A DNA stretch of 64,000 nucleotides from Homoserinimonas aerilata (GCF_006716125.1 NZ_VFOM01000001.1:806001-870000); one strand, 5' to 3'. Numbered from the stretch's first letter, positions 46,490-55,975 are shown. The notes: generated by a model not told the origin, from the sequence alone. Numbers and translations are program-made.

Positions 46490-47662
46490 ATCTTCCATTC
46501 CGTCGTCGCCGGTTTCGTAGCTGCCCTCAGCGGCTTCGCCACGTCGTTCGCCCTCGTCGTGGCTGGCCTGCAGGTTGTCGGCGCGACGGATGCGCAGGCG
46601 TCGTCGGGTCTGCTGGTGCTGTGCATCGCATCCGCTGCCCTGACCATCGGGCTGTCGCTGCGGTACCGGATGCCCGTGTCGATCGTGTGGTCGACTCCCG
46701 GTGCGGCCGTGCTGGTGGCGGCGGTCTCGGGTGGCATCGGTTTCGGCAGTGCGGTGGGCGCGTTTCTTGTGTGCGGCGTTCTGATCGCCCTGTGCGGGCT
46801 GTGGCCGGCGCTGGGCCGGGCGATCACCCGCATCCCGAAGCCGATCGCGAGCGCCATGCTTGCCGGCATCCTGTTTCCGATCTGCCTGGCGCCGGTGACC
46901 GCGGTTGTGGAGTACCCGCTGCTGGCGGCGCCGATCATCGTGGTCTGGTTGCTGCTGTTCCGTCTCTCCCCGCGCTGGGCTGTTCCTGCCGCGATGCTGG
47001 CCGCAGCGGTGGCCATCGTCGCCTACGCGGGAACAGGATGGCTCGCGGGGTCGGCGATCGCGCCGACGATCGAGTTCGTGGCGCCCGTCTTCGACCCCTT
47101 CGTCATCGTCAGCCTCGGCCTGCCCCTGTTCATCGTGACCATGGCAGGCCAGAATGTGCCCGGCTTCGTCGTGATGAAGACCTTCGGCTACGAGCTGCCG
47201 GCGCGGGCGGTGTTCGTGTCGACGGGGCTCGTCTCGGCGGCGGGGGCCGTGCTGGGCGGGCACGTCGTGAACCTCGCGGCGATAACTGCGGCCATCACTA
47301 CGAGCCCGGAGGCGCATCCGGATCATTCCAAGCGCTGGGTCGCTGCGGTCAGTGCCGGGGCGACCTTCATCGTGCTGGGGCTCGGAGCGGGTGTCGCCAC
47401 CGCCCTCGTCTCGGCGGCCCCGCCCATCCTCATCATCGCCGTCGCGGGCCTGGCCGTGCTCGGCGCGCTCGTGACCTCGATCACGGGTGCGCTCGAGGAG
47501 CCGGCGCATCGGGTGCCGGCCATCGCGACCTTCCTGGTGACGGCATCCGGGCTCGTCGTTGCAGGAATCGGCTCGGCGTTCTGGGGTCTGCTGGTGGGCG
47601 CGATCATCATGCTCTGGCTGGGATTCGACCAGAGCAGGCGCGGCGGCGTACGTGCCCGCTGA
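46490..47662 (+). CDS. BenE family transporter with likely ATC start
   Basis: A membrane protein of 390 residues with about eleven hydrophobic helices, related to BenE benzoate:proton symporters. The family N-terminus (VVAGFVAALSGFATSFALVVAGLQVVGAT) is encoded from 46490, but no ATG, GTG or TTG exists in frame between the upstream stop (46448) and GTG 46559, which lies inside this first helix. GAGAGGAG sits seven bases before ATC 46490, so ATC is the probable start. MPVSIVWSTPGAAVL and MAGQNVPGFVVMKTFGY are family blocks. Substrate may be an aromatic acid; no benzoate genes are near. Confidence 0.8.
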   Translation: MFHSVVAGFVAALSGFATSFALVVAGLQVVGATDAQASSGLLVLCIASAALTIGLSLRYRMPVSIVWSTPGAAVLVAAVSGGIGFGSAVGAFLVCGVLIALCGLWPALGRAITRIPKPIASAMLAGILFPICLAPVTAVVEYPLLAAPIIVVWLLLFRLSPRWAVPAAMLAAAVAIVAYAGTGWLAGSAIAPTIEFVAPVFDPFVIVSLGLPLFIVTMAGQNVPGFVVMKTFGYELPARAVFVSTGLVSAAGAVLGGHVVNLAAITAAITTSPEAHPDHSKRWVAAVSAGATFIVLGLGAGVATALVSAAPPILIIAVAGLAVLGALVTSITGALEEPAHRVPAIATFLVTASGLVVAGIGSAFWGLLVGAIIMLWLGFDQSRRGGVRAR

Positions 47663-47721
47663 AGGCCGGTGATAGTGTCGCGGCCACGTGACGATGCGTC
47701 ACCGTGATGATCGGGGAGACG

Positions 47722-48489
47722 ATGGCTGAGGCACAGGGGTCTGTTCGCACGAAGGCGCTGCGGCGTATCGCGATCATCGTGGTCGTCGTCTCATTGTCGG
47801 TGACGGCGCTCATAGGCATCATCACGCTGCTCACGGGTGGCGACTTCGGCGAGACGCAGGGCCGGATCATGCTCACGACGCTCGTCATCGGGGTATTCGG
47901 GGTGCTCGCCCTGTGCGATCTCGCGATCGCGGGTCGGCGCTACGAGTGGGCCGGCTACGTCGGCATCCTGGCGAGCGCGGCGGCCCTCGCCATCTGCCTC
48001 CTCCTCATCTGGGATGACAACAGTTCGCAGTACCCGGATGCCCTCTGGAAGACACTGTGGCTGGCCACGATCGCCGCGACGAGCCTGGCCCAGGCAAACC
48101 TACTGCTCCTCCTGGCCGATCGTCGGCGCACCGCGGTCCGCGTCGGGCTGTGGGCGACGCTCGGGCTCATCGCCCTGCTGGCGGTGCTCATCGCCCTTCT
48201 GGTGCTGACGGATGGCGAGATCGGTTCTGATGGTTATGCGCGCTTCCTGGGCACGGTCGCGATCCTGGATGTGCTGGGCACGATCGTCGTTCCCGTGATC
48301 GGGGCGATCCTGCGGGATGGCGGCCAGGAACAGCCGGCGCGCCCCGACGGCGAACTTGCGGTCACGCTGCCCCCGGAGACCGCGGAGGCTCTTACGCGCA
48401 TCGCTGCCGCCCGTGGCATCCCGAGCACTGTTCTCGCTGCGGAGGTCCTTGGCGACTTCGCACAGGCTCACCCCACGGATGCTCCCTGA
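47722..48489 (+). CDS. Conserved membrane protein
   Basis: A 255-residue protein with six hydrophobic segments in the first 205 residues (about 15-40, 50-75, 80-100, 113-135, 140-165, 178-200) and a short soluble C-terminal domain. I do not recognise the family. ATG 47722 follows GGGGAG; an in-frame ATG at 47704 is an alternative. An inverted repeat GTGACG-ATG-CGTCAC (47688-47702) lies in its leader, after GATAGT that may be a -10. Its TGA is the left end of the hairpin at 48487. Confidence 0.7.
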   Translation: MAEAQGSVRTKALRRIAIIVVVVSLSVTALIGIITLLTGGDFGETQGRIMLTTLVIGVFGVLALCDLAIAGRRYEWAGYVGILASAAALAICLLLIWDDNSSQYPDALWKTLWLATIAATSLAQANLLLLLADRRRTAVRVGLWATLGLIALLAVLIALLVLTDGEIGSDGYARFLGTVAILDVLGTIVVPVIGAILRDGGQEQPARPDGELAVTLPPETAEALTRIAAARGIPSTVLAAEVLGDFAQAHPTDAP

Positions 48490-48543
48490 GGGGTCACAAA
48501 GTGCCCTTCGCGGGGTAGTGGAAGGGCCATTTGCGACCCCTCA
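48487..48543. terminator. Long hairpin holding both convergent stop codons
   Basis: TGAGGGGTC at the left pairs with GACCCCTCA at the right, and inside them CAAAGTGCCCTTC pairs almost fully with GAAGGGCCATTTG around an eleven-base loop. The left TGA stops the plus-strand membrane-protein gene and the right TCA (TGA on the minus strand) stops the peptidase gene. It could end both transcripts; lack of T-runs leaves a repeat element as the alternative. Confidence 0.75.
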
Positions 48544-50577
48544 GCGGGATGCTTCGGGTTGGTTCAGCCCGCGGCGCTTCAGCAGCGGCTCGATACGCGC
48601 ATCGCGCCCGCGGAAGTCGCGGAACGCCTCCAGCGGGTCCTTCGAGCCGCCCACACCGAGCAGGCGCTGACGGAACCGGTCGCCGTTGGCTCGCGTCAGA
48701 CCGCCGTTCTCCGTGAACCACTCGACGGTGTCGGCGTCGAGCGCCTCGCTCCAGATGTAGGAGTAGTAGCCCGCGTCGTAACCGCCGGAGAAGGTGTGCG
48801 CGAAGTAGGTGCTCGCGTAGCGGGTGGGCACGGCCGGGTTGTTCAGACCGACCGCAGCCAGCGCATCCGCTTCGAACCGGGCGACGTCGTCGACCGTGTC
48901 GTCGGCGTCGATGCGATGCCAGGCCTGGTCGAGCAGCGCGGCGGCCAGATATTCGCTCGTCGAGAATCCCTGATTGAACTGCTCAGATGCGTGCAGTCGG
49001 TCGATCAGCTGCTGCGGCAGCGGCTCGCCCGTCTCATGGTGCACGGCGTAGTTCGTGACGACCTCGGGCCACAGCATCCACATCTCGTTCACCTGGCTGG
49101 GGAACTCGACGAAGTCGCGGAACACGTTCGTGCCCGCGAACTTCGGGTAGGTGACGCGCGCGAACAGCCCATGCAGGGCGTGCCCGAACTCGTGGAAGAA
49201 CGTCGTCACCTCGTCGAAGGTGAGCAGCGAGGGCTCGCCCGCGGCGGGCTTGGGCACGTTGAGGTTGTTGACCACGACCACCGGATGCTGCAGAAGCCGG
49301 TTCTGGGAGACGAGCGGGTTCATCCATGCCCCGCCGCGCTTCGAGTCGCGCGTGAACAGGTCGAGCACGTACAGCCCGACACCCGTGCCGTCCTCATCGT
49401 GCACCTCGAAGACGCGCGCGTCAGGGTGGTAGGCGACGAGGTCGTCCCTCTCAGTGAAGGTCACGCCGTACAGCTTCGTCGCCGCGTGGAAGACGCCGTC
49501 GCGCAGAACCCGCTCTGCCTCGAGCCAGGGGCGCATCGCGGCGGTGTCGACATCGTATTTCGCGGTGCGCACCTTCTCTGTGTAGAACGCCCAGTCCCAC
49601 GCCTCGATCGGATGCCCGGCGATCGCCTCCAACTCGGCCTGCTCCGCACGCGCGTTGCGGGCGGCGGCAGGCGCGAGGCGGCCGAGCATGTCGGCGACCG
49701 CCTGCGGGGTGCGGGCGGTCTCGTCGGCGGTCACGTACGCGGCGTGGCTGTCGAAGCCGAGCAGGCGGGCCCGCTCGGCGCGCAGTCGCGTGATCTCCAG
49801 CACGAGTTCGCGGTTGTCATGCTCATTGCCCCGGATGCCGCGGGCGCGCGAGGCGGTCATGATGCGTTCGCGAAGCCCCCGGTTCGTCAGCTGCGCCAGC
49901 CACGGGTGCCCTGTCGGCAGCACGAGGGTGACCAGATATTTGCCGTCGAGTCCGCGCTCCGCAGCCGCGGCCGCCGCAGAGGAGATCTCGCCGGCTCCCA
50001 GCCCGTCGAGTTCCGCGACGTCATCGACGACGACGGCCAGTTCGTTCGTGTCGGCGAGCAGGTTCTTCTCGAAGCGGGTCGTCAGCGTCGACAGGCGCTG
50101 GTTGTACTCCCTGAGCTTCTCCTTGTCGGCGTCGGGCAGGCCGGCCCCGGCAAGCGTGAACTCGGTGTGGTGACGCTCCACCAGGTAGCGGGTCTCGGCA
50201 TCCGTCACCGCCTCCCGAGCCTCGTACAGTGCTGAGATGCGGGCGTAGAGCATCGGGTCGAGCGTGATTGCGTCACCGTGCGCCGCCAGGCGCGGTGCCA
50301 GCTGCTCCTCGAGCTCGTTCGTGAAGTCGCTCGAATCGGCCGACGACTTGTTGAAGAACACATTCGCGACCCGCTCCAGCAGCTGCCCGCTCGCCTCGAG
50401 CGGCACGAGCGTGTTCTCGACGGTCGCGGCCTCCGGGTTCGCCGCGATGGCGGCGACCTCGGCGAGCTGCTCCTCCATGCCCCGTTCGAACGCCGGCAGG
50501 TAGTGCTCGTCGCGGACCTCCGCGAACGGCGGCAGCGAGTACGGCAGGGTGCTGGGGGAGAAGAACGGGTTGGTCAT
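48541..50577 (-). CDS. M3 family oligopeptidase (Dcp/OpdA type)
   Basis: A zinc metallopeptidase of 678 residues, usual for the family. The active site HEFGHALHG is followed by FVEFPSQVNEMW, with the third zinc ligand Glu. No signal peptide is present, so it degrades oligopeptides in the cytoplasm, as dipeptidyl carboxypeptidase or oligopeptidase A; sequence alone does not separate these. ATG 50577 gives the family N-terminus (NPFFSPSTLPYSLPPF); the ribosome site is weak. It is divergent from the methyltransferase. Confidence 0.93.
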   Translation of the reverse strand: MTNPFFSPSTLPYSLPPFAEVRDEHYLPAFERGMEEQLAEVAAIAANPEAATVENTLVPLEASGQLLERVANVFFNKSSADSSDFTNELEEQLAPRLAAHGDAITLDPMLYARISALYEAREAVTDAETRYLVERHHTEFTLAGAGLPDADKEKLREYNQRLSTLTTRFEKNLLADTNELAVVVDDVAELDGLGAGEISSAAAAAAERGLDGKYLVTLVLPTGHPWLAQLTNRGLRERIMTASRARGIRGNEHDNRELVLEITRLRAERARLLGFDSHAAYVTADETARTPQAVADMLGRLAPAAARNARAEQAELEAIAGHPIEAWDWAFYTEKVRTAKYDVDTAAMRPWLEAERVLRDGVFHAATKLYGVTFTERDDLVAYHPDARVFEVHDEDGTGVGLYVLDLFTRDSKRGGAWMNPLVSQNRLLQHPVVVVNNLNVPKPAAGEPSLLTFDEVTTFFHEFGHALHGLFARVTYPKFAGTNVFRDFVEFPSQVNEMWMLWPEVVTNYAVHHETGEPLPQQLIDRLHASEQFNQGFSTSEYLAAALLDQAWHRIDADDTVDDVARFEADALAAVGLNNPAVPTRYASTYFAHTFSGGYDAGYYSYIWSEALDADTVEWFTENGGLTRANGDRFRQRLLGVGGSKDPLEAFRDFRGRDARIEPLLKRRGLNQPEASR

Positions 50578-50604
50578 GCGTCGAGCCTATTCGGGCCCCG
50601 GGCC

Positions 50605-50610
50605 TAGGCT
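50605..50610 (+). promoter_or_regulatory. -10 hexamer of leaderless methyltransferase transcript
   Basis: TAGGCT is separated by six bases from ATG 50617 and no ribosome site lies between, so the transcript likely starts at the codon. This decides the start against TTG 50611. Confidence 0.6.
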
Positions 50611-50616
50611 TTGCCC

Positions 50617-51441
50617 ATGACTGAGAAGAACCCGCGCCGTGACGGCGAACGCTACTCGCACGGCCACCACGAGAGCGTGCTGCGCTCACATTCATGGCGC
50701 ACGGTCGAGAACTCTGCCGCATATCTGGTGCCGAGCATCCGGCCGGGTCTCGAGGTTCTTGATCTCGGTTGCGGCCCGGGAACCATCACCGTTGACCTGG
50801 CTCGTCGGGTCGCTCCCGGCCGTGTTGTGGGCATGGATGCTGCCGCCGATGTCATCGAGAAGGCCGCGGCCCACGCCCGCGAGGAGGGCGTCGACAACGT
50901 CGAGTTCGTGGTGGGCGACGCGTACGCGACGGGCTTCGACGACGACTCGTTCGACGTCGTGCACGCGCACCAGGTGCTGCAGCATGTCGCCGACCCGGTC
51001 GCCGTGCTGCGCGAGGCTCGGCGGATCGTCCGGCCCGGGGGTGTGGTCGCCGCACGCGACGTCGACTACGGCGGCACAATCGTGCACCCCACGACGGAGG
51101 GCATCGCGAGCTGGGCGGATGTCTACCAGCTGGTGCACCGCGGCAACGGTGGCGAACCGGATGCGGGGCGCAGACTCAAGCAGTGGGCGCGCGAGGCGGG
51201 ATTCACCGATGTGGTGAGCACGGCATCCGTCTGGTGTTTCTCCTCGGATGAGGATCGCGACTGGTGGGGAGGGATGTGGCGCGACCGCGTGCTGCAGTCC
51301 GCCTTCGCGGGCGACGCCGTCAGCAACGGCCACGCCACCCAGGATGGGCTGCAACAGATCTCGGATGCCTGGCAGGAGTGGGCGCTCGACCCGAACGGGT
51401 GGATGGCGATGCCCCACGGTGAGGTGCTCGGCCGGGGCTGA
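50617..51441 (+). CDS. Class I SAM-dependent methyltransferase
   Basis: A 274-residue methyltransferase. Motif I is VLDLGCGPGTITVDLA, motif post-I VVGMDAA, and motif II/III read FDVVHAHQVLQHVADPVAVLREARRIVRPGG, close to UbiE/UbiG-type enzymes. The C-terminal part (about 180-274) is diverged and may define the substrate, which is unknown. It stands alone. The start is supported by the -10 hexamer upstream. Confidence 0.88.
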   Translation: MTEKNPRRDGERYSHGHHESVLRSHSWRTVENSAAYLVPSIRPGLEVLDLGCGPGTITVDLARRVAPGRVVGMDAAADVIEKAAAHAREEGVDNVEFVVGDAYATGFDDDSFDVVHAHQVLQHVADPVAVLREARRIVRPGGVVAARDVDYGGTIVHPTTEGIASWADVYQLVHRGNGGEPDAGRRLKQWAREAGFTDVVSTASVWCFSSDEDRDWWGGMWRDRVLQSAFAGDAVSNGHATQDGLQQISDAWQEWALDPNGWMAMPHGEVLGRG

Positions 51442-51547
51442 CGGAGCAGCCCTTCCCGACAGTTTCTCCACTCATTACCGCCAGGTGTGACCGCAACTGG
51501 AATGTCGGTGGATGGTCGTAGATTCACCCGTAGTGAGAGGTGAAGAG

Positions 51548-51814
51548 ATGATTGCGACAGCTGTAGAGATGTGCCCCGCCATCACACCCGTTTCGCATCG
51601 GGTGCGCCCGCGGGGGATCGACAGGCTCGTGTCGGTCACAGGCCTTGCGATGCTCAGATTCGCGAGGGATCACGCCCAGGTGCGGGCGCAGCGGGAGACG
51701 ATTCGTGCCTCCAGCATGCCCAGCGTGGCCGAATACCATGAGCTGGTTCGGCAGGCGGAGCGCCTGCGCGACGAGATGCGCGCCCAGGCGGCGTACTACC
51801 ACCAGATGCGGTAG
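51548..51814 (+). CDS. Small hypothetical protein
   Basis: An 88-residue basic protein without membrane helix or signal peptide. A helical C-terminus (SVAEYHELVRQAERLRDEMRAQAAYY) could form a coiled coil. The segment RGIDRLVSVTGLAMLRFARDHA resembles small Microbacteriaceae proteins of unknown role. GAGAGG lies seven bases before ATG 51548; TAGATT further up may be a -10. An in-frame ATG at 51512 is an alternative. It is convergent with the gene at 51818. Confidence 0.6.
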   Translation: MIATAVEMCPAITPVSHRVRPRGIDRLVSVTGLAMLRFARDHAQVRAQRETIRASSMPSVAEYHELVRQAERLRDEMRAQAAYYHQMR

Positions 51815-51817
51815 ACG

Positions 51818-52063
51818 TCACTCGGGCGCTGTGACCGAGGCAGTTCCGGATGTCGGGTCGTAGGTGATGCGCGTTCCGTCGTCTAGTTCGACGACCGGCC
51901 GCCCCTCAAGCCAGGTGAGCGTCCAGCGCCACTGCGACGGGTCGAAGCCGGGCTCGTCGATCGCCGCGAGTTCCGCCTCGACCTCGCGCACGGCCGCCAC
52001 GACAGCCTCGGGGAGTGCGGCAGGAGCATCCGCCCCCACCGTCCACCGCGTGCCGAGCTGCAT
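51818..52063 (-). CDS. Small conserved protein downstream of valS
   Basis: An 81-residue protein. A helical N-terminal half (LPEAVVAAVREVEAELAAI) is followed by a beta-rich half, WRWTLTWLEGRPVVELDDGTRITYDP. It starts within the valS stop (TAATG), so it is translated from the same mRNA, and similar short genes lie beside valS in relatives. No catalytic motif is visible; function unknown. Confidence 0.75.
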   Translation of the reverse strand: MQLGTRWTVGADAPAALPEAVVAAVREVEAELAAIDEPGFDPSQWRWTLTWLEGRPVVELDDGTRITYDPTSGTASVTAPE

Positions 52064-54633
52064 TATTCTGCGACCTCTTCGAGCACGATGTCCGTGACCG
52101 CGAACTCGTCGCCCTCAACGAGGGTGAGCGTTTCGATGCGTCCGACGGCCTTCAGATCGTCGGCTGCCTGCTCCAGCAGCGCAATCGTTGCGGCTGGCGC
52201 GGTGATCACGGCTGAGGTGACGGGCGTCTTCTGTGAGGCCTTCGCATCCGTCTTCGCCCGGCGGATGCCGATGAGCGCCTCGCCGACGGCCGACAGTACA
52301 CCAGAGGGGGTGGTCGTGCCGGATGCGATGGGCCACGCGGCCGTGTGGATGGAGTCGTCATGCGTCCACGACCACACCTCCTCTGTGGCGAACGGAAGGA
52401 ACGGCGCGAGCAGGCGCAGCATCACGTCGATCGCCTCGCGGAGTGCGAGCACGGCACTCGCCTGACCTTCGGCGGTGGAGGAGCCGTAGGCGCGCTCCTT
52501 GACGAGCTCGAGGTAGTCGTCGCAGAACGTCCAGAAGAACTGCTCTGTCGACTCCAGCGCGCGGGCGTGGTCGTATTCGTCGAATGCCTTCGTGGCGTTC
52601 GCGACGACCCGGTCGAGCACGGCCAGCATGTCCACGTCGATCGGGTTGGCGACCGTGAAATCGCCACTCGGCAGTTCGTAGGAGTAGGCGAACTTGGCCG
52701 CGTTGAGCACCTTGATGGCGAGGCGGCGGCCGATCTTGATCTGCTTCGGGTTCTGCGGGTCGAAGGCCGCGTCGGTGCCGAGGCGCGAGGATGCGGCCCA
52801 GTAGCGCACAGCATCCGAGCCGTGGTCGTCGAGCATGCCGGCGGGGGTGACGACGTTGCCCTTCGACTTGGACATCTTCTTGCGGTCGGGGTCGACGATG
52901 AAGCCGGAGATTGCGGCATGCTTCCACGGCGCGACGCCGTCGTGCTCGAGCAGCGAGCGCAGGGCGGTCGAGAACAGCCAGGTGCGGATGATGTCCTGGC
53001 CCTGCGGGCGCAGATCGTAGGGGAACACGAGATCGAAGAGCTCGGGGTCGCTCTCCCAGCCGCCCGCGAGCTGGGGGGTGAGGGAGGATGTCGCCCAGGT
53101 GTCCATGACGTCGAGCTCGCCGACGAAGCCGCCCGGCTGGTTGCGCTGGGTCTCGTCGAAGCCGGGTGCGGCATCCGATGACGGGTCGACCGGCAGCTGC
53201 GCCTCTGTCGGCACGATGGGGGAGTCGAAGACGGGGTTGCCGTCGCCGTCGAGCGGGTACCAGACGGGGATGGGCACGCCGAAGAAGCGCTGGCGGCTGA
53301 TCAGCCAGTCGCCGTTGAGGCCGTTGACCCAGTTGTCGTAGCGCACCTGCATGAACTCGGGGTGCCAGTCGATGTCCTGACCAAGCGCGACGAGGCGCTC
53401 GCGCAACCGCTCGTCGCGGCCGCCGTTGCTGATGTACCACTGGCGGGTCGACACGATCTCGAGCGGCTTGTCGCCCTTCTCGAAGAACTTCACGGGGTGC
53501 GTGATGGGCTTGGGGTCGCCGACCATTTCGCCGCTCTCGCGCAGAAGCTCGACGACGGTCTGCTTGGCGCTGAACACGGTCTTGCCGGCGAGCTGCGCGT
53601 AGGCGGCCTGCCCTGCTTCGCTCTCGATGGCGGCGGGCGCCTCGCTGATGATGCGGCCGTCGCGACCCATGATGGTGCGGTTCGGCAGGTCGAGTTCGCG
53701 CCACCAGATGACGTCGGTCAGGTCGCCGAAGGTGCAGATCATGGCGATGCCCGATCCCTTGTCCTTCTGGGCGAGGTGGTGCGCGACGACGGGAACCTCG
53801 ACGTCGAAGAGGGGCGTGCGCACGGTCGTGCCGAACAGTGCCTGATAGCGCTCGTCATCCGGATGCGCGACAAGCGCCACGCAGGCGGGCAACAGCTCGG
53901 GCCGGGTCGTCTCGATGTGGATGTCACCGGCCGTGCCGTGGAATGCGAGCCGGTGGTAGGCGCCGGGCTGCTCCTTGTCCTCCAGCTCGGCCTGGGCGAC
54001 TGCGGTGCGGAACGTCACATCCCACAGGGTGGGGGCATCCGCCTGGTAGGCCTCGCCGCGGGCGAGGTTGCGCAGGAAGGCGCGCTGCGCGACGGCCTGG
54101 GATTCGGGGGCGATGGTGCGGTACGTCTGGGTCCAGTCGACGCTGAGGCCGAGCTTGCGCCACAGATCCTCGAACTGGGTCTCGTCTTCGAGGGTGAGCT
54201 TCTCGCACAGCTCCACGAAGTTGCGGCGGCTGATGGGCTTCTGGTCGGCGGCCTTGGAGCTCTTGTTGTCGCCACCCTCGAACGGCGGCACGAAGTCGGC
54301 CTCGTACGGCAGGGTCGGGTCACAGCGCACGCCGTAGTAGTTCTGCACGCGACGCTCGGTGGGCAGGCCGTTGTCGTCCCAGCCGATCGGGTAGAACACC
54401 TTCTTGCCGATCATGCGCTGATAGCGGGCCACAACATCCGTGTGGGTGTAGCTGAAGACGTGACCGATATGAAGCGAACCGGATGCCGTGGGCGGGGGAG
54501 TGTCGATGGAGAAGATGTTCTCGCGAGTCGCTGCCGCACGGTCGAACAGGTAGCTGCCCTGCGACTCCCAGCGGTCACCCCACTTCTGCTCGAGGCCTTC
54601 GAGTGCGGGCTTCTCGGGAATGGCGTCGGCCAT
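52063..54633 (-). CDS. valS: Valyl-tRNA synthetase
   Basis: A class Ia synthetase of 856 residues charging tRNA-Val. The HIGH motif is in SLHIGHV (about 55-58), the KMSKS motif in RKKMSKSKGN, and the CP1 editing domain lies between them. The C-terminal anticodon-binding and coiled-coil arms are shorter than in E. coli ValS, as is usual in this family. GGAG lies upstream of ATG 54633. No T-box leader is apparent in the 227 bases upstream. Confidence 0.97.
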   Translation of the reverse strand: MADAIPEKPALEGLEQKWGDRWESQGSYLFDRAAATRENIFSIDTPPPTASGSLHIGHVFSYTHTDVVARYQRMIGKKVFYPIGWDDNGLPTERRVQNYYGVRCDPTLPYEADFVPPFEGGDNKSSKAADQKPISRRNFVELCEKLTLEDETQFEDLWRKLGLSVDWTQTYRTIAPESQAVAQRAFLRNLARGEAYQADAPTLWDVTFRTAVAQAELEDKEQPGAYHRLAFHGTAGDIHIETTRPELLPACVALVAHPDDERYQALFGTTVRTPLFDVEVPVVAHHLAQKDKGSGIAMICTFGDLTDVIWWRELDLPNRTIMGRDGRIISEAPAAIESEAGQAAYAQLAGKTVFSAKQTVVELLRESGEMVGDPKPITHPVKFFEKGDKPLEIVSTRQWYISNGGRDERLRERLVALGQDIDWHPEFMQVRYDNWVNGLNGDWLISRQRFFGVPIPVWYPLDGDGNPVFDSPIVPTEAQLPVDPSSDAAPGFDETQRNQPGGFVGELDVMDTWATSSLTPQLAGGWESDPELFDLVFPYDLRPQGQDIIRTWLFSTALRSLLEHDGVAPWKHAAISGFIVDPDRKKMSKSKGNVVTPAGMLDDHGSDAVRYWAASSRLGTDAAFDPQNPKQIKIGRRLAIKVLNAAKFAYSYELPSGDFTVANPIDVDMLAVLDRVVANATKAFDEYDHARALESTEQFFWTFCDDYLELVKERAYGSSTAEGQASAVLALREAIDVMLRLLAPFLPFATEEVWSWTHDDSIHTAAWPIASGTTTPSGVLSAVGEALIGIRRAKTDAKASQKTPVTSAVITAPAATIALLEQAADDLKAVGRIETLTLVEGDEFAVTDIVLEEVAE

Positions 54634-54860
54634 GGGTGTCTCCGGTTCGATGTGGGCGGCACCGTGTCGGTTCTGAGGTGCCTGAATATGGTCTGGATCA
54701 ATCGTACCGGAGCGGGTGGGGCGGTCTGAGAACGATGGTGTGCCCGAAGCGAACTCCGTTGGTCTGATGGTGGAGTGGTGCTTTGCTGGACGCTGCAGGA
54801 TGGTTGCGATGCTCGGGTGTGCCGGAGACGGTGGCCTCGGCGAGAGCGGAGAGTGTGGCG

Positions 54861-55865
54861 ATGAGGCTACTGGTGTTGGGCGGCGGCGACTTCGTGGGCC
54901 GTGCTGTTGTCGAGGATGGTCTTGCGAGGGGCTGGGAGGTGACGGTGGTCAACCGCGGCCTGTCTGAGGTGACGCCCGGTGCGCGGATGCTGCGGGCCGA
55001 CAGGAGATCGCCGGGTTCCGCCGAACTGCGCGACGTTCTCGGCAGCGCGCGCTGGGATGTCGCGGTCGACACCTGGTCATGGGAGCCGCGCGCCGTGCGT
55101 GAATCGGCGGGGCTGCTTGCTGACCGCGTCGAGCGCTACGTCTACATCTCGACTCGCTCCGTCTACGAGTGGCCGACGCCGGCGGCAGCGGACGAGTCTG
55201 CTGCGCTGGTGGCACCCGGCAGCGATGACAGCGCGGATGACTATGCGCGCGCCAAGCGTGGTGCGGAGTTGGCGGTGATCGAAGCGTTCGGTGACCGCGC
55301 GATTCTTGCCAGGGCTGGGCTCATCCTCGGGCCGAGGGAGAATATCGGTCGGCTGCCGTGGTGGCTCTCCCGCATTGCTCGGGGCGGCGCGGTGCTTGCA
55401 CCCGGCGAACCGGATGCGGGGGTTCAGTATGTCGATGCTCGTGACCTCGCCGCGTGGTGCCTCGATGCGGCGGCGGCCGGTGAGGGTGGCGCGTTCAATA
55501 TCGTGAGCCCCGAGGGTGCCGCGACGATGGGTGAGCTGTTGCGGGCGTGCGTAGAGGCAACGGGGTCGGATGCGACGCTTCGGTGGGTCGACGCCGAGAC
55601 CGTTCTCGCGGCAGGCATCGAACCGTGGATGGAGCTGCCCGTCTGGATTCCGCCCGGCGAGGACCACGACACCATGCATCGCGCGGACGTGAGCAGGGCG
55701 GTGACGGCTGGCCTCAGCATCCGCCCCCTGTCGGAGACGGTGTCGGACACCTGGCGTTGGCTGCAGTCGCGGGGTGGCACTGCGCCGCAGCGGGTCGATC
55801 GCCGTGCCGTCGGGCTTGACCCCGAGAAGGAGGCGGCGGTGCTGGCGGGGTTGCCTGCGGTGTGA
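54861..55865 (+). CDS. NAD-dependent epimerase/reductase-like SDR
   Basis: An extended-SDR protein of 334 residues. GGGDFVGRAVVEDGLARGWEV is the N-terminal nucleotide loop, YVYISTRSVYE holds the active-site region, and a Tyr-Lys pair is seen in DDYARAKRG. It resembles actinobacterial epimerase-like proteins whose substrates are unknown. GGAGAG lies seven bases before ATG 54861; upstream in-frame codons to 54783 lack the fold. It stands alone between valS and the HNH gene. Confidence 0.85.
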   Translation: MRLLVLGGGDFVGRAVVEDGLARGWEVTVVNRGLSEVTPGARMLRADRRSPGSAELRDVLGSARWDVAVDTWSWEPRAVRESAGLLADRVERYVYISTRSVYEWPTPAAADESAALVAPGSDDSADDYARAKRGAELAVIEAFGDRAILARAGLILGPRENIGRLPWWLSRIARGGAVLAPGEPDAGVQYVDARDLAAWCLDAAAAGEGGAFNIVSPEGAATMGELLRACVEATGSDATLRWVDAETVLAAGIEPWMELPVWIPPGEDHDTMHRADVSRAVTAGLSIRPLSETVSDTWRWLQSRGGTAPQRVDRRAVGLDPEKEAAVLAGLPAV

Positions 55866-55940
55866 ATTGCGGGGTGTGGATGTGGTCGGTCGCGGACCTG
55901 CTGCGCGTCCGAGAAGTTATCCACAGATTCCTCCATTTAC

Positions 55941-55958
55941 TTCGAACATACGTTCGAA
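55941..55958. promoter_or_regulatory. LexA (SOS) box upstream of HNH gene
   Basis: TTCGAAC-ATAC-GTTCGAA has perfect seven-base arms and matches the Gram-positive LexA consensus CGAAC-RNRY-GTTYG at every position. It covers the expected -35 region of a promoter whose -10 (GAGAAT, 55964-55969) lies six bases before ATG 55976. Confidence 0.85.
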
Positions 55959-55975
55959 TGTGAGAGAATTGCATC

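Noticed and set aside
54634..54860. T-box leader for valS
   Set aside because: No T-box sequence or terminator/antiterminator fold is visible upstream of valS.
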